DNA of 10,189 nucleotides from Clostridiales bacterium UBA735 (lineage in GTDB: Bacteria > Bacillota > Clostridia > Oscillospirales > Oscillospiraceae), in NCBI GenBank assembly GCA_002298695.1, contig DBLB01000086.1, positions 1 to 10,189 of the forward strand, read 5' to 3'. Below, piece by piece: positions 1 to 4,385 of this stretch. Both the position numbers and the translations under genes were made by a program. The notes below the pieces were generated by a model, which had not been told where the DNA came from, did not search any database, and worked only from the letters and a program-made list of their open reading frames with translations. The stretch's first letter is position 1. Each line of letters opens with the position of its first letter.

Positions 1-817
1 TGTTCATCAGCAGGAAGCAGCCCGTGCCGTAGGTGTTTTTGGCTTCGCCGGGTTGGAAGCAGGTCTGGCCGAAGAGGGCCGCCTGCTGGTCGCCCGCCGC
101 GCCGGTGATCGGGATCTTACCGCCGAGGAGCGACGGCGCGGCTGTGCCGAGCAGGCCGCTGGACGGCATGGGCTTCGGCAGCATGCCGCGCGGGATGTTC
201 AGCTCAGCCAGAATTTCGTCGTCCCAGTCGAGCGTGTGAATGTTGAAGAGCATCGTGCGCGAGGCATTGGAATAGTCGGTGACGTGGGCGCGGCCGCCGG
301 TCAGCTTCCAGATGAGCCATGTTTCGACCGTGCCGAACAGGAGCTCGCCGCGGGCGGCCCGGGCATGCGCGCCGGGGACGTGCTCCAGCAGCCAATGCAG
401 CTTGGTGGCGGAGAAGTAGGCGTCGAGCACGAGGCCGGTCTTCTCGCGGAAGCGGGCGGTTAGGCCGCGCCCACGCAGTTCGTCGCAGTATTCACTCGTC
501 CGGCGGCACTGCCAGACGATGGCACGGTGGATGGGTTCGCCGGTGGCCTTGTCCCAGACTATGGTGGTCTCGCGCTGGTTCGTGATGCCGATAGCGGCGA
601 TGTCTTCCGCGGCTGCCCCGGCCATCTGCATGGCCTCGACGGCGACGCCGAGGAGCGTCGCCCAGATCTCATTCGCGTCATGCTCCACCCAGCCGGGCTG
701 CGGGAAATACTGTGGGAACTCGCGCTGCGCGACGGAGACGATCCGCCCTGCGCGGTCAAAGAGGATACAGCGGTTGGACGTGGTGCCCGAGTCGAGGGCC
801 ATCATGTACTTTGGCAT
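1..817 (-). CDS. glpK: Glycerol kinase, N-terminal 272 residues (3' end outside window)
   Basis: Phosphorylates glycerol with ATP to sn-glycerol-3-phosphate in the cytoplasm; FGGY sugar-kinase family. The frame stays open to the left edge, so about 45% of a usual ~500-residue enzyme is missing. Visible motifs: phosphate-binding [13 protein letters not shown] (9-21), [10 protein letters not shown] (80-89) with the glycerol-contacting Arg82/Glu83, Tyr134 in [18 protein letters not shown] (242-250) with the likely catalytic Asp243, and [10 protein letters not shown] at the cut end. His194 in FNIHTLDWD matches the histidine that HPr of the phosphotransferase system phosphorylates in Gram-positive glycerol kinases, so activity may be tied to sugar supply (inference). 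Start ATG at 817-815 is preceded by AAGGGG; a second Met five residues in lacks its own RBS. It lies 14 bp after glpP, clearly in one operon. Confidence 0.96.
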   Translation of the reverse strand, partial: MPKYMMALDSGTTSNRCILFDRAGRIVSVAQREFPQYFPQPGWVEHDANEIWATLLGVAVEAMQMAGAAAEDIAAIGITNQRETTIVWDKATGEPIHRAIVWQCRRTSEYCDELRGRGLTARFREKTGLVLDAYFSATKLHWLLEHVPGAHARAARGELLFGTVETWLIWKLTGGRAHVTDYSNASRTMLFNIHTLDWDDEILAELNIPRGMLPKPMPSSGLLGTAAPSLLGGKIPITGAAGDQQAALFGQTCFQPGEAKNTYGTGCFLLMN

Positions 818-831
818 GGAATTTCCCCTTT

Positions 832-1395
832 CTACATCGACCAGACGGCCGGGTCGGTGGTGGAGATGGCCAGCGCACCGGCTTCGAGCGCCTGTAGGAT
901 TTCGAATTTCTGTGTGATAAGGCCGCCGGTCAGCACCGGGAGGCCCGTCTGCTCGCGCACGCGGCGGATCATCGGCGGCATCAGGCCCGGCAGGATGTCG
1001 AGCGCATCCGGGCGGATGCGGCTGGCTGCGACGAGATTGTCGAGCGCGATGGAGTCGATCAGAAATGCGCGCAGGACCGTAAACAGGCCGAGGCTTTTGG
1101 CGTATTGGATCAGGTTGGTGTGCGTGGAGATGACGCCGTCGGCCCGCGTGCTCTGCCGGATGAAATCGACGGCGACCTCCTTGGAGGCGAGGCCGGTCAC
1201 GCGGTCGAGATGGACGACGGCGAGCTTGCCGGCGGCGCGGATGCGGTCGACGATCGCGGGGATGGAGCATACGTCGCCGAACAGCGTGAAGACCATGCGC
1301 ACATCAGACGCAAGGCAGGCGTCCAAGCCCGCCTCGTCGCGCACGGCGGCGATGATGGGGCAGTCCTGCAGGGCGTCGTAAAAGCGCTGTTCCAT
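832..1395 (-). CDS. glpP: Glycerol-3-phosphate-responsive antiterminator GlpP
   Basis: A 187-residue protein of the GlpP/G3P_antiterm family (TIM-barrel fold), which in Bacillus binds glycerol-3-phosphate and stops premature termination in glp leader mRNAs. Recognisable stretches are [40 protein letters not shown] and [10 protein letters not shown], the last resembling the phosphate-binding loop of the barrel. The start is set at 1395 (MEQRFYD) because GGAGGTG lies 5 bases upstream; a longer reading from 1422 would run through the leader terminator's U-tract and has no RBS. glpK follows after 14 bp. Upstream is a promoter plus an intrinsic terminator, so the protein very likely antiterminates its own operon. 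No glycerol facilitator or glycerol-3-phosphate dehydrogenase gene is in view. Confidence 0.93.
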   Translation of the reverse strand: MEQRFYDALQDCPIIAAVRDEAGLDACLASDVRMVFTLFGDVCSIPAIVDRIRAAGKLAVVHLDRVTGLASKEVAVDFIRQSTRADGVISTHTNLIQYAKSLGLFTVLRAFLIDSIALDNLVAASRIRPDALDILPGLMPPMIRRVREQTGLPVLTGGLITQKFEILQALEAGALAISTTDPAVWSM

Positions 1396-1406
1396 GCGGC
1401 ACCTCC

Positions 1407-1461
1407 AAATAAAAATGAGCACAGAAACAAGACGGCGGGTCGGCCGTTTGTTCCCCTGCTC
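1407..1461 (-). terminator. Leader terminator (attenuator) of the glpP-glpK operon
   Basis: On the minus strand an imperfect hairpin pairs GAGCA (1461-1457) with TGCTC (1421-1417), then GAACAA with TTGTTT and ACGGC with GCCGT around a short loop. ATTTTTATTT (1416-1407) follows directly. It lies between the promoter at 1488-1516 and the RBS of glpP, so transcription must pass it to reach the operon. This is the position and shape expected of the site where GlpP prevents termination. Regulation by GlpP is inferred from family knowledge and gene order. Confidence 0.8.
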
Positions 1462-1487
1462 ACGTCTCAGGTTTCTTTATTGGTTTG

Positions 1488-1516
1488 ATTATAGCACAAA
1501 CAGGCGGGATTTGCAA
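1488..1516 (-). promoter_or_regulatory. Sigma-A promoter of glpP-glpK
   Basis: Minus-strand -35 TTGCAA (1516-1511), 17-base spacer, -10 TATAAT (1493-1488) with a TGC extension. The start site is expected near 1481, giving a leader of about 85 nt that contains the attenuator. It is divergent from the promoter at 1531-1559, with only 14 bp between the two -35 boxes. Confidence 0.85.
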
Positions 1517-1530
1517 GCAATAGGGGAAAA

Positions 1531-1559
1531 TTGACAAACTTTTTCTCCTCTGCTATAAT
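1531..1559 (+). promoter_or_regulatory. Strong sigma-A promoter of the small-peptide mRNA
   Basis: Consensus -35 TTGACA (1531-1536), exactly 17 bases, consensus -10 TATAAT (1554-1559) with an extended TGC. Both hexamers are perfect, the best match in the window. Transcription should start near 1566, at the base of a short hairpin. Confidence 0.88.
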
Positions 1560-1566
1560 TGATCTG

Positions 1567-1583
1567 TCCGGAAACGGGCCGGA
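1567..1583 (+). other. 5'-terminal stem-loop of the small-peptide mRNA
   Basis: TCCGG (1567-1571) and CCGGA (1579-1583) form a 5-bp stem closing a 7-base loop right at the predicted mRNA 5' end. Such end-protecting hairpins are common on stable toxin mRNAs. The pairing is seen directly; the stabilising role is inference. Confidence 0.5.
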
Positions 1584-1612
1584 GAGGGTCACTGTTACAT
1601 AAAGGCGGCCAG

Positions 1613-1636
1613 TCACTTCCTTGAAAAAGGAGGTGA
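1613..1636 (+). promoter_or_regulatory. Hairpin sequestering the Shine-Dalgarno of the small peptide
   Basis: TCACTTCCTT (1613-1622) pairs with AAGGAGGTGA (1627-1636) around a GAAA tetraloop: 10 bp with one G-U pair. The 3' arm is an almost perfect anti-16S Shine-Dalgarno placed 8 bases before the ATG at 1642, so the folded mRNA should be poorly translated. CAG (1610-1612) can also pair with CTG (1639-1641) across a two-base bulge. Confidence 0.72.
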
Positions 1637-1641
1637 TGCTG

Positions 1642-1737
1642 ATGGGGCGGAAGCGCTGGATACAACTCCTGCGGTTTCTCGCGCGTCTGGCATGGATCAT
1701 TCTAATCCTGCTCAGCTTTACCCAGAAAGTTTGTTGA
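1642..1737 (+). CDS. 31-residue basic, single-membrane-segment peptide; candidate type I toxin
   Basis: The peptide begins MGRKRWIQLLRF, continues into the hydrophobic run LAWIILILLSF (about residues 16-26) and ends TQKVC. Four of the first eleven residues are Arg or Lys, so the basic N-terminus would face the cytoplasm and one helix would span the membrane. I do not recognise the family; length and composition resemble small membrane toxins. Start choice: AAGGAGGTGA gives 8-base spacing to the ATG at 1642, whereas the in-frame ATG at 1636 is too close. Support is contextual: a perfect promoter upstream, a hairpin over the RBS, a terminator after, and a convergent antisense promoter. It sits in the gap between glpP and the rsmA operon. 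A harmless small membrane protein is the main alternative. Confidence 0.68.
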   Translation: MGRKRWIQLLRFLARLAWIILILLSFTQKVC

Positions 1738-1765
1738 CCGCCCGGAAGGCACCCGAGCGGTCAAC
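1722..1765 (-). terminator. Terminator hairpin of the antisense RNA and of the rsmA operon
   Basis: A perfect 9-bp inverted repeat, GTTGACCGC (1733-1741) and GCGGTCAAC (1757-1765), with a possible 3-bp inner extension. On the minus strand it is followed by AAACTTTCT (1732-1724), a short weak U-tract. The stop codon of the small peptide (1735-1737) lies inside the stem. No other terminator lies between the GIY-YIG gene and this point. Confidence 0.6.
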
Positions 1766-1822
1766 ATCAAATGAAGTTGAACTGCAAGGACTGACTGCCT
1801 GATAACAGTCGGCCCTCTTTGT
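1722..1822 (-). ncRNA. Putative antisense RNA (type I antitoxin), about 100 nt
   Basis: Expected to start near 1822, seven bases beyond a strong minus-strand -10, and to end after the hairpin at 1733-1765. It would be fully complementary to the last ~100 nt of the small-peptide mRNA, including the last few codons and the 3' UTR. This is the 3'-overlapping convergent layout of B. subtilis txpA/ratA. Both ends are predicted, not mapped. Confidence 0.6.
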
Positions 1823-1828
1823 ATGTTT
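1788..1828 (+). terminator. Terminator of the small-peptide mRNA
   Basis: GGACTGACTG (1788-1797) pairs with CAGTCGGCCC (1806-1815) with one A-C mismatch and one G-U pair, then TCTTTGTATGTTT follows (1816-1828). The stem is moderate and the U-tract interrupted, so efficiency is uncertain. It would give an mRNA of about 260 nt. Confidence 0.62.
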
Positions 1829-1857
1829 AGAATACTCCATAAGTTCAAAATTGTCAA
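1829..1857 (-). promoter_or_regulatory. Promoter of the antisense RNA
   Basis: Minus-strand -35 TTGACA (1857-1852), 17 bases, -10 TATTCT (1834-1829). The TGA inside TTGACA is also the stop codon of the GIY-YIG gene, so promoter and gene end are physically fused. No downstream minus-strand gene exists for it to serve before glpP, over 400 bp away past a terminator hairpin. Confidence 0.75.
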
Positions 1858-2168
1858 GTGGGCGGACGCCATGCAGCGGCGAGTGCATCAGCTTCTAACG
1901 GCGCATATTCCGCAAGCTGCTCCGGATGTGCGATCAGGTCCAGCTTCTCGGCGTGGGAACGCCGCTTGAGCTGCGCTTCCAGCTTCGATGCCGCGCTCCG
2001 ATCTTCCGCGCACCAAACAACCTCCAACGCGAGGGGCGGATGGGCGCGGGTAAATTTTGCGCCGCCGGGCAGCTCTCCCCTGTGCTGGCGCATACGGCGG
2101 GCTAGGTCTGTCGTGATCCCGGCATAGAGCGTATCGCCGCGGCAGCGGATCAGATAGACGAAGTACAT
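1854..2168 (-). CDS. Small GIY-YIG domain protein (UPF0213/YazA-like)
   Basis: A 104-residue stand-alone GIY-YIG domain, a fold shared with UvrC and homing endonucleases. The N-terminus MYFVYLIRCRGDTLYAGITTDLARRMRQH carries the two signature strands (VYL in place of GIY, YAG in place of YIG) and the Arg/His-rich helix after them. Length and ending fit the UPF0213 (YazA) group, whose cellular role is not established. The ATG (2168-2166) overlaps the rsmA stop TGA by one base in TGATG, implying translational coupling. In Bacillus, yazA lies in the same general chromosomal neighbourhood as ksgA. The call as a GIY-YIG protein is firm; nuclease activity is not shown. Confidence 0.9.
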   Translation of the reverse strand: MYFVYLIRCRGDTLYAGITTDLARRMRQHRGELPGGAKFTRAHPPLALEVVWCAEDRSAASKLEAQLKRRSHAEKLDLIAHPEQLAEYAPLEADALAAAWRPPT

Positions 2169-3028
2169 CAGCCTTTCCGCTCCGCAATGGCGTTGGCCAG
2201 GGCCGCGAAGGACGGAATATCCAGCGTCTCGCCGCGCACCGTGGGCGCAAAGCCGCTCTCTTCGATCAGCTCCGCCAGCTGCGTTTTTGAAAACTCGCCG
2301 AAACCGGCGGACAAGGCATTCAGCAGCGTTTTCCGCCGCTGTGCGAACGCGGCCTTGACCGTGCGGAAAAAGAGCGCTTCGTCGCGGATCTCGCAGACCG
2401 GCTCGGTGCGCATCGTGAGCTTCAGGACCGCGGACGTGACCTTCGGCTGCGGGAGGAAGCAGCTCGGCGGAACGTCGAACAGGAGCTCCGGCACGGCGTA
2501 ATACTGGCAGAAGACCGAAAACGCACCGTAATCTCCTTTTCCGGCGGGCGCAGCGATACGCTGCGCGACCTCCTTCTGCACCATGACGGTGATGGATTCG
2601 AACGCACGCGACTCCAGCAGGGCGGCCAGGATGGGCGTTGTAATATAGTATGGCAGATTCGCGCAGGCGACGGGACGCATGCCCGCAAATTCCTCGGCCA
2701 CGAGCGCGCGGACGTCCGTCTTCAGAACGTCGCCGAAGATGATCTCCAGATTCTCGTTCCCCGCCATCGTCTCGGCCAGCACGGGCCGTAAGCTGCGGTC
2801 GACCTCGATGGCGATGACCTTTTTTGCGCTGCGGCAAAGCTCCTGCGTCAGCGGGCCGATGCCGGGACCGACCTCAAGTGCGCCGCAGGTCGCGTCGATG
2901 CCGGCACGCGCGGCGATCTCGCGCGGGACCCAGCTTTGCGTCAGAAAGTTCTGGCCCTTGGCCTTGGAAAAGTGGAAGCCGTGCCGCGCCAGCAGGGGCT
3001 TGATCTCGTTGATATTGCATAAATCCAT
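2168..3028 (-). CDS. rsmA: 16S rRNA (adenine-N6,N6)-dimethyltransferase RsmA/KsgA
   Basis: Uses S-adenosylmethionine to dimethylate the two adjacent adenines in the 3'-terminal helix 45 of 16S rRNA, a late 30S maturation step whose loss gives kasugamycin resistance. The 286-residue length is normal. Visible: KGQNFL (24-29), SAM motif I LEVGPGIG (51-58), acidic Glu75 after motif II, GD (99-100), catalytic NLPYYIT (124-130), then the small helical C-terminal domain with FAQRRKTLLNAL (228-239). The start at 3028 (MDLCNINEI) is preferred over a GTG at 3061, because the promoter -10 lies between them and the longer N-terminus would not be transcribed; AAAGGCGG precedes the ATG. It is coupled to the downstream GIY-YIG gene. 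The rnmV gene, often just upstream in Firmicutes, is absent here. Confidence 0.97.
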   Translation of the reverse strand: MDLCNINEIKPLLARHGFHFSKAKGQNFLTQSWVPREIAARAGIDATCGALEVGPGIGPLTQELCRSAKKVIAIEVDRSLRPVLAETMAGNENLEIIFGDVLKTDVRALVAEEFAGMRPVACANLPYYITTPILAALLESRAFESITVMVQKEVAQRIAAPAGKGDYGAFSVFCQYYAVPELLFDVPPSCFLPQPKVTSAVLKLTMRTEPVCEIRDEALFFRTVKAAFAQRRKTLLNALSAGFGEFSKTQLAELIEESGFAPTVRGETLDIPSFAALANAIAERKG

Positions 3029-3051
3029 AAATATCGCCGCCTTTCCCGTGT

Positions 3052-3080
3052 ATTGTAACACAGGAAGGGCGGCGTTGCAA
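3052..3080 (-). promoter_or_regulatory. Promoter of rsmA-GIY-YIG
   Basis: Minus-strand -35 TTGCAA (3080-3075), 17 bases, -10 TACAAT (3057-3052), lying in the 58-bp gap after the 3D-domain gene. The predicted start near 3045 leaves a short leader of about 17 nt. I see no terminator after the 3D gene, so read-through from it is also possible. Confidence 0.65.
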
Positions 3081-3086
3081 TCCGCT

Positions 3087-3794
3087 TTACTCCGCAGATT
3101 CGGCGGGGGAGGTGTAGAGCGTCACGTGCTGTGCGCCCCAGAGGATGCATTCGTTGTACGAGTCGGCGCCCATGTAGATGTCGACAACATGCGGATGGGC
3201 CATCATGTTGGAACCGGTGTCCTCGGCGATGAAGTCGCCGACGAACGTGCCGTCGTCCAGGAACATCCAGACGTGCGTGCCGTAGGGGACGATGCCGGGG
3301 TTGACGGCCAGCGTGCGGCCGAGGGTGGTGTAGGAGCCGGTCGAGGTATTGCCGGTGATGTAGTAGGCGGTGGCGATGAAGCTGTCCAGCCGCTCCAGAT
3401 CGTCCGGGATCTCTGCGTCTGCCGTACAGGCGGCGAGAGCGGACGGGATGTAGGTATTCTCTGCGGAAGACTGGACGGTCTCGGCGGCGTACTGCGCGAG
3501 GGTGGGTGTGAGCGTCGGTGCTTCTTCCTCCGCTTCGGCGGGTTCTGCGTCCGTTTTCTCCGGCTCAGCCAGCGGGACAGGCGCGGAGAGCAGTTCCGCC
3601 TCCAGATGCACGACCGGCACGGCCTGTAAAGATTTGACGGGACGGGGTGCGGCCGGAACGGCCTCCGACCGGGTCTGGCTGGCCGGTGCGGGTTCTGCGC
3701 TCGCGGCAACGCCGGAGAGCACGAGACACGCACACAGCAGCGCACCCAGGAGGGCCGCGGCCAGCACAGATTCGCGTTTTGCAATCCATTTCAT
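3087..3794 (-). CDS. Secreted 3D-domain protein, probable peptidoglycan-active enzyme
   Basis: A 235-residue exported protein. Residues 1-33 form a signal peptide (MKWIAKRES, hydrophobic core LAAALLGALLCACLVLSGVA, likely cut after ASA). Residues 34-135 are a low-complexity Ala/Pro/Glu linker. The C-terminal 3D domain (about 138-227) has FIATAYY, LAVNPGIVPYGTHVWM, FIAEDTGS and HVVDIYMG, related to MltA/YocH-type lytic transglycosylase cores. Of the three namesake aspartates, two are present (Asp192, Asp205) and the first is Asn165. No G5, LysM or SH3 binding domain is present, unlike YabE or YocH. Start ATG at 3794 has AAAGGAGG 8 bases upstream. Bacillus yabE, also a 3D protein, lies just before rnmV-ksgA, so the neighbourhood is partly conserved. 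Catalytic activity is inferred from the family. Confidence 0.88.
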   Translation of the reverse strand: MKWIAKRESVLAAALLGALLCACLVLSGVAASAEPAPASQTRSEAVPAAPRPVKSLQAVPVVHLEAELLSAPVPLAEPEKTDAEPAEAEEEAPTLTPTLAQYAAETVQSSAENTYIPSALAACTADAEIPDDLERLDSFIATAYYITGNTSTGSYTTLGRTLAVNPGIVPYGTHVWMFLDDGTFVGDFIAEDTGSNMMAHPHVVDIYMGADSYNECILWGAQHVTLYTSPAESAE

Positions 3795-3832
3795 ATCGAT
3801 TGCCTCCTTTGCTTCAAAATAATATTGCATTA

Positions 3833-3849
3833 GTTACAAAACTATTACA
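3833..3849 (-). promoter_or_regulatory. WalR-like direct repeat upstream of the 3D-domain gene
   Basis: On the minus strand TGTAAT (3849-3844), 5 bases, TGTAAC (3838-3833), an exact fit to the WalR (YycF) consensus TGTWAH-N5-TGTWAH. WalR controls cell-wall hydrolases including 3D-domain YocH in Bacillus. It lies 39-55 bp before the start codon. Its position suits a downstream -10 TATTAT (3824-3819) with the box over the -35, or repression of the promoter at 3878-3905. Binding is not demonstrated. Confidence 0.5.
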
Positions 3850-3877
3850 ATTATATCATGTATGATACTTTTTATGA

Positions 3878-3905
3878 ATTATAATCAAAAAATTCGAAAA
3901 GTCAA
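3878..3905 (-). promoter_or_regulatory. Candidate promoter of the 3D-domain gene
   Basis: Minus-strand -35 TTGACT (3905-3900), 16 bases, -10 TATAAT (3883-3878), giving a leader of about 78 nt. A second TATAAT occurs at 3855-3850 with a poor -35. The region is very AT-rich, so chance -10 boxes are likely. Confidence 0.5.
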
Positions 3906-4070
3906 GAAAAAAAGTTCGAAATTTGCAATTACGACAGGAATTTACAGAATATTTAGGCGGAATGCAGGGTTGAAACGGTGCAGGATGCTGGGGAAATTCC
4001 CTGGGAATATATATCAAAATAGATAAAATGGTAACAAATTGGTGAAAATTTTGAAACCGGTGAAAAAAGT
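3906..4070. other. AT-rich spacer between divergent 3D-domain gene and thrS
   Basis: No open reading frame with an RBS, no convincing hairpin terminator and no repeat array seen. GGTGAAAA occurs at 4041-4048 and GGTGAAAA again at 4059-4066, just before the thrS -35, a short direct repeat of unknown meaning. Confidence 0.4.
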
Positions 4071-4099
4071 TTGACAGGACGGGAAAAACGTGCTATATT
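4071..4099 (+). promoter_or_regulatory. Promoter of the thrS leader
   Basis: Perfect -35 TTGACA (4071-4076), 17 bases, -10 TATATT (4094-4099). Start expected near 4106, so the leader before thrS is about 280 nt, the usual size of a T-box leader. Confidence 0.85.
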
Positions 4100-4105
4100 A
4101 AGCGC

Positions 4106-4359
4106 AGAAAATGGCTTTGAGGAAGACATGTCGTTCCGGCTTCCCGCCGCAGAGAGGGGTTCATCTGGTGTAAGAATCCCGACGGTGAACGGAATGGATA
4201 CCACTTCTGAGCTGCCGCCCGGACAAAAAAGGGCGGACGGGGGCTCCCGTTACAGAGTACACGAGCGACGGACAGTTTGTCCGTAAGCAGGGTGGAACCG
4301 TGGAGCGCGTATTGCGCCTCACCCCTGATCCAACACAGGGGTGAGGCGTATTTTGCTTT
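4106..4359 (+). promoter_or_regulatory. Threonine T-box riboswitch (tRNA-Thr sensing leader)
   Basis: Senses uncharged tRNA-Thr and switches between antiterminator and terminator. Stem I base: GGC (4113-4115) and GAAG (4122-4125) pair with GCC (4214-4216) and CTTC (4204-4207). The specifier codon ACC (Thr, 4200-4202) lies directly beside this helix and is followed by A, as in known T-boxes. Further stems are CCGCCC/GGGCGG (4215-4220, 4231-4236) and CGGACA/TGTCCG (4269-4274, 4278-4283). The T-box itself is GGGTGGAACCG (4290-4300); its TGGA bulge predicts a U discriminator base on the tRNA. CAGGGTG (4288-4294) can pair with CACCCCTG (4320-4327), which competes with the terminator stem. Confidence 0.93.
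4315..4359 (+). terminator. T-box-controlled terminator before thrS
   Basis: CGCCTCACCCCTG (4315-4327) and CAGGGGTGAGGCG (4336-4348) form a perfect 13-bp stem with an 8-base loop, followed by TATTTTGCTTT. It forms when tRNA-Thr is charged. Confidence 0.93.
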
Positions 4360-4385
4360 GCCCCGAAAAATCAGGAGGCTTTCTT

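Noticed and set aside
527..1381. 284-codon plus-strand frame opposite glpK and glpP
   Set aside because: Spans two genes read on the other strand with clear family motifs; low-complexity translation and no RBS.
1560..1625. Possible short leader peptide (TTG start) before the 31-residue ORF
   Set aside because: It would start at or before the predicted transcription start and has no Shine-Dalgarno.
1467..1700. 77-codon minus-strand frame in the glpP upstream region
   Set aside because: Runs through two promoters and the small-peptide mRNA; no RBS and an unremarkable product. The structured plus-strand reading explains the region better.
2168..2837. Long minus-strand frame fusing sequence inside rsmA to the GIY-YIG protein
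   Set aside because: The upstream part is the wrong frame of rsmA; the GIY-YIG domain begins cleanly at its own ATG overlapping the rsmA stop.
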